DNA of 64,000 nt from Gentiana macrophylla (GCA_026214975.1 CM047805.1:58892834-58956833); one strand, 5' to 3'. Counted from the stretch's first letter, positions 46,753 to 57,679 are shown. Numbers and translations: made by a program. The notes: generated by a model from the letters alone, not told the origin.

Positions 46753-47676
46753 ATGTCATTTAATTCCATTTCTCGCACCCCTTCCCCACCCGATTCCCGT
46801 TATGCCTTGTCTTCCCAACCAAACTCCCCCGAGCACATCTATCCTCCAGATCCCCCATCCTTTTTCGAATATGGTTCTGAGCTGGCCCATATCCGTTACC
46901 TCAACTACTTTGGTCATGCACATATTCAGTTAGAAAAAGGTTTAAACACGAGCAAACTAACCAACTTCTCCAAGGGTCGCGTCACGTGTGATGGATGGAC
47001 CAATTTTGTTTATGCCCCTCAGTGTCATGTCAATTTGTCCATGGTACATGAGTTCTATTCAGTCCTTTCTGAGTCTCACTCCATGAGTGACACCCACTTC
47101 ATTACCATGCGTGGTGGTACAGTGCCATTCCACGCCGGTATTATCAATTTTTTCATCTCCATTTCCCAAGACTCAACACCTCCACACATTCATGACGAAG
47201 AACAATGGAACTTGGACAACAACAGCAACAACTTCACTCACTACCTTTGTGAGGCCATTCACACCCTTGCCCAGAGAGACCACGGCTCTACTTTTGATTA
47301 CACCGCAGCGGCTCTTAACCGCGACGCCCGTGCATGGAAACACTTCATCAATTCGCGTGTCCTACCTTCGCCGCACTTTTCAAACATCTCTGATGATGAG
47401 CTTCTTCTCTTCTACGCCTTTCGGGTTGTTGCCATCATTGATTGGGGTGTCCTTATCCATAAGGCTGCTATCCGGTTTGCTGGCTCTCAGCATAATCCGT
47501 GTCAGCCGCTTCCGTTTGCCTGGTTAATCTCTCAGCTTTGCACCCTTATGGCTGAACTACCCTCCCTACCTGGTGATGAGTTTTTCCCCAGTCATGAGAC
47601 TCGCTCCGGTGCGCTTCCTTTTGATCCACCCGGTGGTTCCTCTACTCTTCCCTTATCAAGCTCCGATGATGAATGA
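46753..47676 (+). CDS. Accessory ORF copy C, intact 307 aa, plant transposon protein domain
   Basis: An uninterrupted ORF of 307 residues, the only member of its family here without a lesion. The start MSFNSISRTPSPPDSRY follows a TATA box and leader. Domain blocks: a Pro/Ser-rich N-terminus (1-40), VHEFYSVLSES near 98-108, an M-R-G-G-T-V-P-F-H block near 118-126, a central Asp/Asn/His-rich stretch, WKHFINSRVLPSPHFSNISD near 195-214, LLLFYAFRVVAIIDWGVLIH, then PLPFAWLISQLCTLMAEL, and an acidic Ser-rich tail ending SSDDE. The family occurs in plant retroelements and as stand-alone genes. Its biochemical role is unknown, and I see no catalytic motif, signal peptide or convincing membrane helix. 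The intact frame beside decayed relatives suggests recent arrival or selection. Divergent partner: copy B. Confidence 0.75.
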   Translation: MSFNSISRTPSPPDSRYALSSQPNSPEHIYPPDPPSFFEYGSELAHIRYLNYFGHAHIQLEKGLNTSKLTNFSKGRVTCDGWTNFVYAPQCHVNLSMVHEFYSVLSESHSMSDTHFITMRGGTVPFHAGIINFFISISQDSTPPHIHDEEQWNLDNNSNNFTHYLCEAIHTLAQRDHGSTFDYTAAALNRDARAWKHFINSRVLPSPHFSNISDDELLLFYAFRVVAIIDWGVLIHKAAIRFAGSQHNPCQPLPFAWLISQLCTLMAELPSLPGDEFFPSHETRSGALPFDPPGGSSTLPLSSSDDE

Positions 47677-48248
47677 TGATGCCGTTGGTTTGCCTGTTAG
47701 CTGGTTGTGTCAGTTTCCCATTTTCAGTTTTTAATTCTGTTGCATTGTAATAATCATGCACTTTGAACCTTTCCTCCTATCATTTGCTCCGTTTCTCATC
47801 CTATATCATTAGTAACTTGCCTGCCTATTGTGTAATCTATTCTGTATGTTAGTTTAAATTTCTTGTATTATAATTTTCTTTACCCCACACTCTTGTATTA
47901 TGTGAGTATTATAACTCTTGAATGTAGCATTGCATTCAATTTATTTTACATCATAAATCATTTTCAATTCCCTTCAAATAGCCATTAACAAGTTTAAACT
48001 TGTGTCACACTATACTCAATCCAACTTGAAATGCAGATAGAAGTTCACAAAGCCATTCACACCCTTGTATGGATTGAGGGTCAGATTAAGAAAAGATAAT
48101 TAGATTTTTAATTAAGGGTTAATTACATTTTAGTGCTAAGTAAATCACCCCAATCAATAAGGGGGAAGGGCATTAATGGCTTTTCACCCAACTTGTATAA
48201 TCCAAGCTTATTGATAGCATGAATTATGTGATAAGCTTATTGTTCCAA
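47677..48248. other. 3' flank of copy C
   Basis: AT-rich sequence with T-rich stretches and AATAAT/TGTATTAT signals suited to plant 3' end formation. No gene is visible. Confidence 0.4.
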
Positions 48249-48352
48249 GTTTGATACGATCCTTCACATCACCCTTACCCTTATATCTATCCCCCACCAA
48301 ACAACCAAACACTCTAATCCTCCACTCGGGAATAGACACTTGGACAGCTGCT
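48249..48352 (-). pseudogene. Fragment of the Ulp1-like exon
   Basis: On the minus strand it reads VSIPEWRIRVFGCLVGDRYK, followed by a GKGDVKDRI segment. The pseudogene at 51296-51395 has the same exon part in the same orientation, with D in place of G before the C. It is a partial duplicate of that gene, about 3 kb away, next to a relic promoter module. Confidence 0.6.
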
Positions 48353-48418
48353 TGTTTTGGCTAGCATGTTGTCCAGTCGATGTCATGGAGTCAGGGGTAC
48401 GTCATTTCATAGGGATTC

Positions 48419-48530
48419 GCAGATATTGCTTTATGTTTGGACATTGACTACACTTTGATTTCACTTTTTTCAAAAATAACATCAATAACTATATATATAC
48501 TATAAATTTTACACTGCCTTAGTCACTTGA
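48419..48530 (+). promoter_or_regulatory. Duplicate of the copy D upstream region without an ORF
   Basis: A GCAGATATTGCTTTATG block, then a TATA-like CTATATATATACTATAA near 48488-48506 and a CCTTAGTCAC stretch. The same elements occur in order at 48914-49240 before copy D. Here no reading frame follows. Confidence 0.45.
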
Positions 48531-48559
48531 CATCCTCATTATGACACTGTACCTATGTT

Positions 48560-49115
48560 CTGTTGAATATTGGACGGAATCTGGCTAAAATTTGGACGGA
48601 ATCGTCCAATTTGGATGGTCATAACTCACCACCATTTGACGTGTGGGACCCGCCTATAGTGACATTGTATTTATGTGACCTGACACTGTACATATGTGTC
48701 CTGACTACAGGCATAACTCACAACCACTTGAAGTGTGGGACCCGCCGATAGTGACCACACATGACATCCTCATTATTACACTGTACCTATTTTCCTATTG
48801 AATTTTGGATGGCATCCATCCAAAATTAGGACGAATTCCATCCTTTTTTTGTCAGTAAGTGAATTTGGACGGATTCCATACTTTCAATCAATCAATGTTC
48901 CTGTTGAATTTTGCAGATATTGCTTTATGTATTGACATTGACTACACCTTCATTTCACTTTTTTCAAAAATATCGTCAACACCATGACAATTCAACAGGA
49001 ACATTGATTGATTGAAAGTACAGAAACCGTCCAAATTCACTCACTAACCAAAAAGGATGGAATTCGTCCAAATTTTGGACAGAATTCGTCCAAATTTTGG
49101 ACGGAATCCATCTAA
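48560..49115. repeat. GTCC/GGAC hairpin and module repeats upstream of copy D
   Basis: Units such as TCCAAATTTTGGACGGA occur near 48567-48617, 48818-48850 and 49066-49112. At 48611-48790 the upstream module of copy B is present in the minus orientation, including the TCATAACTCACCACC core and GTGGGACCCGC elements. Confidence 0.6.
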
Positions 49116-49176
49116 ACTTCAACAGGAACTTTGATTGATTGACAAGACCTGACCATGACTTCTTACGTCGATAACT

Positions 49177-49188
49177 CTATATATAATA
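49177..49188 (+). promoter_or_regulatory. TATA box of copy D
   Basis: CTATATATAATA lies 54 bases before the ATG at 49242. It sits downstream of an earlier in-frame ATG at 49155, so 49242 is the likelier start. Confidence 0.5.
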
Positions 49189-49241
49189 TGAATTTTGCAT
49201 TGCCTATGTATAACCCTCACTTTTACTCCACCTTAGTCACA

Positions 49242-50060
49242 ATGTCTGACTCGGATTCCCCTACTACGAACATTCAGATTTTTAATCCCAAAAATAAAAT
49301 TCTCCCAGAATGGCATCCTCATTGGCCTATGACAAAGCACGGTATACCTCACTTTTACGACGAGGATACACTGCTAAATCATTTCACAATAGTCCATGAG
49401 CATTACAATTGGATTTGGCACTTTCAAGATAGATCTATTGTCGGAGAGAGGATAATTGAATTGGAGAGTCTACCTACCAAGATGAAGAGTCTTTTATGCA
49501 GAATTTTGTCGGAGCACCTCGCAAGTAGTCCCGCACTGACCTTGACTATGAATCGATCAATTTTTCATGAATTTTACACACTTGTCAGGTCAAAAATTAA
49601 TACATCACACGATATCATACCAGCATCTAGTGTGTACAAATTACGTGGAGTAGATGTCTGCTTTACTTGGAGTCGAAGCTTACAATCACTCATACTACAA
49701 CTCTTACAACAATGAGGCATTCCAACGTCTGATTGAGAGGTGTCAATATCCTAATGAATGGCTGCGTGTTATGTTCAAATGGATGCTAGTAGCGTCTATG
49801 GTACCGTACACACTGTTCAACCGAGCGATGAGCTGAAAACTTTTTTCTATGCAGTTTTGAATCATGAAGTTGATTTTGGACGTTACATCGTTGACAAGAC
49901 TGGTAAAATATCGCTTAGCATAATTTGTGATGGTTATCTCTATTATCCATTTCTTATCACGGATCTCGCAAGAGATTTTCACGTACCAGAGTATGACAAT
50001 GATGACATTGATCAAGAAACCTGCCCTATCATCTTTAGTGACCACCATTGGTTTGTTTAG
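49242..50060 (+). pseudogene. Accessory ORF copy D, two frameshifts
   Basis: The start chosen is MSDSDSPTTNIQIFNPKNKI. It continues with FHEFYTLVRSK near 49565 and the LRGVDVCF block near 49645, then loses frame. A second frame covers YNHSYYNSYNNEAFQRLI near 49680-49735. A third, from about 49780, covers the C-terminal half with FFYAVLNHEVDFGRYIV and GYLYYPFLITDLARDF...VPEYDNDD, ending at 50058-50060. Together the blocks align with copies B and C. Not functional in its present state. Confidence 0.6.
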
Positions 50061-50226
50061 GAGCCAAAATTTCAACTTGGGTTCGGCTAATGGACTATGT
50101 CGAGTCCGTCGTTTCTTAAATTGTGTGTTCGTTTTTACCAAACCGTATTATGATAATATCTATGTTTCCTTTCATGAAGAAGATGTTTTATTAAAACAAT
50201 ATAAATTAATGCTTTGTCGCTAGTCT

Positions 50227-50479
50227 GTAGTTGGTTCAACAAAACTTGGATATGTACATCCTTGCATACGCAGTTTTATATCATCGAGTTAACGTGAGAA
50301 TATACATTGTGGATAGGGTTAACAGGATAGCGAGGGGGAGACATGGTGATGGTTATATCTTTTTCCTATTTCTTATCACGGCCATGGCCAGAAGCTTTGG
50401 GATACCGGAAATTGACACGGATGAGATTGTTTGGCAAACCCCCGCTATCGTATTTAATGATCACCCTTGGTTTATTTAA
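50227..50479 (+). pseudogene. Accessory ORF copy E, C-terminal fragment
   Basis: Reads YILAYAVLYHRVNVRIYIV, then GDGYIFFLFLITAMARSFGI and PEIDTDEI, ending with the same DHPWFI-like tail as copy D (DHHWFV). No N-terminal half is present. Its sequence is closer to copy B than to the adjacent copy D. Confidence 0.55.
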
Positions 50480-50925
50480 TCATCATCTTATTGTTATCTC
50501 AATGTATCACTACTTGCAGTTTTTATCTCAATGTTTGTAAGCCCCGTGTGAAAGCTAAAGTACCATCAATCTTTCTTTTTATAAAATAATTGTTTGTTTT
50601 TACTTCTTACTTCAAACAAAATATATTTGTCAGTTGATCGATAATTACGTATATTTTATAAACGAAATAACCGAATTCTTCAAATTTTGGAAGGTCATAA
50701 CTCACCACCACTTAAACAACAGGGATATAAATTTATAATATAAAAAGCAATCAAAATTTATAGTATAAATATTACAACACCATAAGTTGAGATAAAACCA
50801 AAAAAAATGTGAAATGTTGGACGTACACGACTTCCGAACATCTAATATACAAATTACACCGCTATATGTTGACAAAATATATCTACAACCACCAAGTGCT
50901 TATACATTCACAAAAAATACCTACA
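50480..50925. other. AT-rich spacer with a relic upstream module
   Basis: No gene is visible. 50684-50716 repeats the TCATAACTCACCACC module core in the minus orientation. Confidence 0.45.
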
Positions 50926-53900
50926 TACCTGTGCACTGATTAAACACCTGCACAAAGAGTTTACGTCTTATTGACGGCATATGCTCAGCTTTTATCAGAG
51001 CAAAACTTTCTTTATGCAGCAAATGCTGAATGAACTTGACCATGTATACCCCATAATCGCCCCTGTATAGAATGTAAAATTTTTTTAATCAAAGGATAAG
51101 AAGATAATGTAAACTATATAATATGATAAATAGTTTGAAGTTTATAACACTTACGGGATTGGCATTTGTGGTACATGCTCAGCCGTAACTACTTTGACCG
51201 CAATAGTAGGCTTTTCTGGATCAAGCATTTGTGGGAGTTCACGTAGACGAGCATCCATCTCAAACACTCTCCTCAATGAAACACCGAATGCTCTGATACG
51301 ATCCTTCACATCTTCCTTACCCTTATATTTATCCCCCACAAGACAATCAAACACTCTAAGCCTCCACTTAGGAATAGACACTTGGGAAGCTACCTAGTGA
51401 CCATGACTAATGGCCCATGGAATGTGCACGACGGTGTTTTCATCCCATTTCTTTACGCACACAATCACATGATCTAGAATCTCCGTTGTGTCAGGCGTCT
51501 TTCCCTGATCTATATGACCCTGGCCACAAAATGAGGAGAAATCAGAGTAGGTAATGGTCATATGCAGTATAAAGAATTCTAGATGTTCTTCCATTTGGCG
51601 TTATATAAGGTCCAGACAAGCCTCGATATGTTTTACGCATGCAAAAAGAAGTTAGAGATAATGAAATTAAAAATATGAAAATTTCATAAATATGAACATG
51701 AAGTCACAAGAATATACATATCGGTCTAACTCACTATACTGCTCATGGAGACATTTGAACCACGCCTTGTCCGCCCGATCTTCAATATGTGTTCCAGCAG
51801 CGTAGCCCATGGGAATCCTAATTGGGGGTGGATTTTCTTGTTCGTACCAAGAGAGAAAATTGTTTTCCAACTCTACCGGAAATTGTTTTCAATGGTATCC
51901 ATCTATTAGCACCTGGCAGACTGACTACGTGCGACCCATCAGTTAAATATCATGGTTGGTTAGTAGTCTGAAGGGTTGTCAATCTTTTGTCAATTGCATA
52001 ATCCGCCTTTCGTTTACCCAATTGAATATCAGTTGCACCAGCAACCAAACAATATTCAATACATTATCGAGTTAGATAGTTTTTCACAATGTAATTTCTA
52101 GTTTCAAAATTAAAAATCAAATAACTTACTATAATCGATCCCAGGCTCCACAACCGATGGCTGGCTGTTGGCAATACCTGCCCCTGTCGTAGCCTCGGGA
52201 GTATCTATACCAAATATAATTGAGATCATCAATTAACGATAACAAACAATAAAATACCTATGCTAATAAAACAAAATTCAATATCCATTAACTTACTATA
52301 AACAAGATGGAATTTGAGTTAGATAGTTTTTCACAATGTAATTTCTAGTTTCAAAATTAAAAATCAAATACTTACTATATTCAATCTTAGGCTCCACAAC
52401 CGATGCCTGGTGGTGGCGATAGCGCCTTATCGTAGCCTCGGGAGTATCTATACCAAATATAATCGAGATCATCAATTAACGATAACAAACAATAAAATAC
52501 ATAGGTTAATAATACAAAGTACCTATATAATCGTCGGGGTTGAAGGTTTGCGGAGGTAGACTATCATCGGAGGTAGCTTCTCCATCCAAACAAACAGGTA
52601 CGGGTGTGGTGAATCCAACAACCTCAGCGGTCGGCATGGGAGGTGTTTGTTGATCAGGCCTCTCCACGTTCAGTGTCGAAGTAGACTGTGGCTGGTTGCC
52701 CACACCATGTTACCACCGAAAGTCCCCGACCCATCACTGCTTGGACCCTATAATTCAAACGACCGAAATAGTATTTCGTTATGACAGATTACCAGTCCAT
52801 TGACAATATAAATTTGTATGTGCAAGATAATTCATACCTATCTACTCGTCTAGATTTCTAACCAATCGACAAATTTTGCATGTTCAGCTCTAAAATTTCC
52901 CAATTCAGCCTTCAGATTTTGATGTTCAGCTCTCATGCGTCCCACCTCAGCATTAACTTTAGCTAACCCACGCTTCATATCTCCTAACTGAGCCTTCGCA
53001 TCTGTTAACTCGGACTTGGTTTTTTCCAACTCAGTCTCCGCAACACTCAACTCCGATTTAGTTTTTTCCAGCTCTTGTTGAATGATTTTAGTAATTACTG
53101 GCCTCGGTGTTTCAAACTGCACATTTAGGGTTATAGTGCCATCGCCTTGCAGGTTTGCGGAGGTAGACGCCAAATCTATATGCCTCAACTGTCTACGTCG
53201 AGCGTCCTCTACATCAATTTCGGGACGCTCACATTCTATGGCATGACCAGAGGCACGGGACGGTGTGTTTCTGACGGGAGGGACCGGTAATTGACGAGGT
53301 ACTACCGTAACATCCGCCGTCGGCAATCCTAAGGAAATTACATACTCCCTATCTTCGGGGGTTCTCAGAACATCATCGGGCATTCCTACCTGAATACATA
53401 AAAAAAACACAGTTTTAGGTACAATATATTTAAAATGTGGATTGATAAAAATGAAAATATGATTCTTACACATACAGCAAACTCTCTGGAGGCCAGTGTA
53501 TAAGAATACACCCCGCCGTTCGAACACCGCCATCTCAGCATGCTTGGACAATCGTTCTCATGTCCCTCTCTCAAAAATGCGTACCTCCCCTTCTCAACGA
53601 TGGCTGGAATGGCATGAAAATCCCACACCTGTAAGGCATATAGACAACCGGATATCGTTGGCTGAAGTGCCTTCGCATCACTTTTCGGCCCAAGTAACTG
53701 TATGTGTTGTATTTGTTTACGCCAATTCCACATGAAGTTAGTAAATAGATACTCCCCTCATGGATAAGTACTGACCCGTTCTAGGTCCTCGACGATATAA
53801 AATATATGAGTCGGTATTATAGTTCCAGGGTCTTGTCCGATTAATAGGCCATAAATAAAATACTCTAAAGCCTATACGGTTTCGTTGTCACATTGCCTTG

Positions 53901-54239
53901 TCTTCATCGCCGGTAGGATTTTTGTCAACGTGACAGCCCCGGTGCACCTTCTTAGTTGACAAGGCTCCTCAAAACACATTGAGACTGGATGCAGTTGAAT
54001 GTTTGCATCTCCAAATCTATACCCCAATGTCATTGCAAACTCTCTTTTGCTGAACTTTACTCTATTCTCGCCAATCTTAAAAAGATGTTCATCGGCGCGG
54101 TCAGGATAAACCATTTGGAAATACAAGATTGCTATTAGCCGCCCTTTGTACGCCCAGTTATCATGATACCGTCTAATAAACTGACCAAACACTGATGCTT
54201 CCAATCTAGTTAACAAGGTACCATTGCCGTCAGGATACA
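50926..54239 (-). pseudogene. DUF1985/Ulp1-like (C48 peptidase) gene, decayed, multi-exon
   Basis: The minus-strand order fits genes carried by some plant MULEs. First comes a DUF1985 domain (54239-53470: KFSKREFAMTLGYRFGD, ALEYFIYGLLIGQDPGT, then LYALQVWDFHAIP and PSMLRWRC). After a clear intron (acceptor at 53392-53390), a linker exon 53389-52850 has a long coiled coil of ELEKTKSELxxA-type repeats. Small Pro-rich exons follow, then the C48 domain (51870-50926). Its catalytic region shows HGH, stop, VASQVSIPKWRLRVFDC, then VPQMPIP, a splice donor at 51157, an acceptor near 51065, and GDYGVYMVKFIQHLL. The usual D-C-G has become D-Y-G, losing the nucleophile. Stops occur near 53872 (TAG), 53755 (TGA) and 51397 (TAG replacing the Trp of H-W). 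The 5' end is cut off by the LTR at 54240. A functional homologue would cleave a SUMO-like isopeptide bond. Confidence 0.7.
52069..52510 (-). repeat. Tandem duplication containing a small exon
   Basis: A unit of about 247 bases starts with GAGTTAGATAG at 52069 and again at 52316. Each unit holds a minus-strand mini-exon of about 70 bases between an acceptor (TTTGGTATAG) and a donor (ATA-GTAAGT). The encoded exon copies differ in their middle part. Confidence 0.6.
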
Positions 54240-55691
54240 TGATCGCGTGTAAGTCACAAACATCGATATTACTAGCAAGAATACTAGGTAGATCGCAGTA
54301 TAGTAAATACAAGTCAAGGTCGATCCCACAGAGACAATGCAACTAATACATATAAACGATTCTTACCTAATTAAGAAGCAACATAGAGGCGGTCATTGAC
54401 AAACAATAACATAAAAGAAAACAAACATGGTATTATGTCCCTCTCATCACCGATCTACTAACTTGGATTAGTTAATCGTTATGTTTACTTCCCCACATAA
54501 TATCCTTAGATTAATCACGAGCTTTTAATGATTATTATCATATTTATTAGCTACGGGTGCAATTCCTACTCCTATCTACTCTGACAATGGCAGTAGAAAA
54601 TCTATACGCAAGCTACCCTCCTTAATTGGTCCGTAATAGAGCATACGCATAAAGAACTAGAACTGCAGATATTGAGCGTTACCTCATACCGCTAACCCTG
54701 TCTAGACAGCTGCCGACAATGACCAGCACGTTCCTAGGGTCCATCAAGGCAATGTGCTAATTAACACTTCACTTGCGGTCCTTCATGTTAATTTATGAAT
54801 TACGAATATTAGATTGGCCAGACTTATTACTCATTTTAATTATTCCTGCCGATCAACGTAGCTGTAGTGAATCCCAGTTTAGGTTTTCTAAAATATGCCT
54901 CGGTAAACCGGTATAGACCGCCGGTTTACCAGGGGTGGATTTTCCTAATTTCTGGATCTACATTCCTCAGTACGATTAAAATAAGTAAATTATAGGGTTG
55001 TTAAACACGCAAATTAAATAAAACACATAAATACGAACAGATCTACCATATTGATGACAAAAAGGAACGTTCAAAGCTCCATACCTTCAACAATGGAGAT
55101 CCAGCTCGATCTACTCAAGCTAAAGATGATGGAAGAAGGGAGGAAACCAAAAAAACAACTCTCCAAAGCTCAAGAAAACTTTATTGCATAATAATATATA
55201 TTGTATTTGATAAGATATAAAATTCTTATTAAAACTTATACAATAATCTGTAAACGCGGCCTTATATAGATACAATGACCGACTTAAGACTCTCTAAAAC
55301 CCTAACCGACTTAGACAATACGGCAGAATAAATTTCGTGTTGAATAAGTCACCGGTTTACCGGGGCTAACCCTCGGGTTGCCGGGCCTTCTATTCTTCTT
55401 TATCTTCAGCAGGCTTCTTCTTGGACTTCAATCACTCAGCCCAATGCACTTCTTTTGGTCTAGATTCAGTCTCCAATGCTCCATTTTCGGTACATCCTAT
55501 AAAACACGCAAAATGAGACAAAACAGTACCAAAACATCGGGAAAATAGCATAGATGCAGAATTACGATCCTGGAAACACTCATATAGAATTTAACATATA
55601 TTCCAAGAAATAACGAGCCTATCTATCCTCTCTTGAGCAGAATTCAGGGTGAATATAAGTATAATTATTGGTACCATTTAGAGCGTTATCA
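54240..55691 (-). repeat. Left (3') LTR of the Athila-like element
   Basis: 1452 bases. Ends on the minus strand are TGATAACGC and CGATCA. Contains two CCGGTTTACC-type paired motifs near 54899-54940 and 55350-55385. Similar to 61664-62986 with scattered substitutions and small indels. Confidence 0.85.
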
Positions 55692-55707
55692 ACTACCCCC
55701 CACTTAG
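55692..55707 (-). other. Polypurine tract of the Athila-like element
   Basis: On the minus strand AAGTGGGGGGTAGT directly precedes the 3' LTR start TGATAACGC. Confidence 0.8.
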
Positions 55708-56899
55708 CTTTTGGTCGTCCTGAGAAATGAGGCGAAAAGAAAACAACACTCTGATCAATGTACAAGTTAATTAAAAACCACTATGCCCCCACTAAGCCAA
55801 GATCAAGATCATGCCACTCGTATCCATCAGTAACACATTAAACACTATTCAAGTTATGAGCCAATGTGTGTGTGCAATAACTTTCACAACCGCTTAGAAA
55901 TGCAGACAATCTCACATTACGTCAACCCGTAGTCGAACTAACCAGTCTCGAACATGTATTTGTTAATTAATTGAACTGGCAAGGCGGATCGAGAATCGAG
56001 CATATATTACTCTTAGGCTCACGTTTATTGGTCTATGCAAAAGTCGTGTGTCTTACGCTCCATCGACTAAGATATTGCCAAAGAGATTATAAATGTATAT
56101 ATTTCAATGCACTTCTCTTTCTTGGCGGGTAAACTCTCATTGAATTAACTATGCTCACGGACCCACTCATGATAACCTACCGAATCCAAAATTCCATTGC
56201 CTTTCTACGCGTAAGTGAAACATGATTCGTGATAAAGCCAGGGTCAACTCTAGTTAAAGCAATATACTATCGACTACATACCAAGAGAAGTGAGTTATAC
56301 GTGCTTAAAATGGTGGTTCATAACAGAATATGTGCTTAAATGCCACTACTTCAGAAGTAGACACTTTCTCTTACTCGTACAAAGTAAAACAAAGATGAAG
56401 TCAATTAACTCGAAAAGATCAAAGATATCATAATTTTTCGAAATTCTGTAAAAAGGAATCAAAGTCTAAGTGGTGAATCATGCATCAAAGAGAAACAAGA
56501 CAATCACGCAATTCATGGAATATAATGCTAAAAATCTAAGTCACGTTCCTCTACCCCCACTTAATCAAAACATTGTCCCCAATGTGTAAGATGAGAAATA
56601 AAAATGAAAAGGAACTTAGCTTCGGTTACGGGCGGAACCAAAGAAGAATCGGATCGTCGTATAAATCATCGTGCTCATGTAAGTAGTCCATGAAGAATCT
56701 GTGCTAAGTAACTCAAGAAAACCAAGAAGAATATTGGTGACAAGAAACTGTATAATAAAGGTGTGGCAGTAAAAGAGAAAATAATATAACTCCAAAACAA
56801 ATTAAACCGACAAAATTATTATAGAAATTTTATTCTGCTACAACAACTAAGTAGGAAAAGATAAAATAAAAACAAAAAAATTGAAAAAAAAAACAACAT
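55708..56899. other. Non-coding 3' part of the Athila-like element
   Basis: About 1.2 kb without a recognisable reading frame. Carries runs of A and several CCCCCACTT-like stretches near 55788, 56553 and 55696. Confidence 0.5.
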
Positions 56900-57679
56900 A
56901 AAGAAATAAAAGCTAGTCCTCATCAAAATCACCCTCCCAGTCGTCTCTAGGCTCAAAACCAGGAGGTGGTGCAGAACTTGAGGCGGCGGCGGCTGAAGAG
57001 GATGCTCTACGATGTGGGGCAGTCCTAGGTGGCGGGGTAGCAGGCGGAACTCCGAAAAAGTCAATAATCCGATCCATCTTTAAGTGGTGACAGAGACCAT
57101 GTGCTTCGTCGGAAGAAGGCGAACACAAACAAATCGGTCGACCATCTTCCAGTCCCAAGATAGCTCATTTTCTAGGAAGATGGTGGGGGCTCCAGCAGGA
57201 TTGCGCTTCCATTGCACCCCTAAGAACTCAGCAACCATATCAATCCTCTCGAGATCAACAATGTTGCTCGAGGATGTGTACTCATCCAGCCCACCGGTGG
57301 ATTTCTAATCCCAAAATGAGCGTTGATCCGCTTGATGAGAAGTCAACCTTGACACCGCGAACCATAGCAGAGTGGCTCCAGGGTTATGCGAAACGTATGC
57401 ATAGAATTCCCTTACCACCGTGGCGTTGAACCTTGTCGGTGCCTCAGCCATATCCAATAAATCTTGTGCTTGTAGGTCCTCCAGCAAAATCGACCCGCAG
57501 TCGTCCAAATCTACCCCTCATTCTCGAACCACTGGCCTTGCGTTCCATTGGCCTCGGAACAACTCGTAAATAGCTAAATAATGGAACTGTGCAACCCTAT
57601 CTATCAGTGGATTGGCATCTCCATACACTGTCTGATATCCACTAGGACGAACAGCTGACCGTTGACGCTTAGGACCCAT
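56900..57679 (-). pseudogene. Accessory ORF copy F in the Athila-like element
   Basis: The minus strand starts MGPKRQRSAVRPSGY at 57679, then YLAIYELFRGQWNARPVVRE. An in-frame TGA near 57516 is followed by a segment with AEAPTRFNATVVREFYAYVS. A frame change near 57305 leads to FLGVQWKRNPAGAPTIF and a DRFVCVRLLPTKHMVSVTT block near 57130-57075. A Pro/Ser/Ala-rich and acidic C-terminus is readable at 57158-56913 in another frame (ending DDWEGDFDED). The VREFYA and LLPTKH blocks are those of the plant transposon protein family. It is in the sense orientation near the 3' LTR, the place of an env-like or accessory ORF. Decayed. Confidence 0.6.

Noticed and set aside
49155..49241. Upstream ATG for accessory copy D
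   Set aside because: The TATA box at 49177-49188 lies inside this extension, so the transcript would start downstream of it; 49242 is preferred.
54240..54342. N-terminal 34 codons joined to the DUF1985 reading frame
   Set aside because: These codons come from the inserted LTR, not from the gene; the true N-terminus is cut off.
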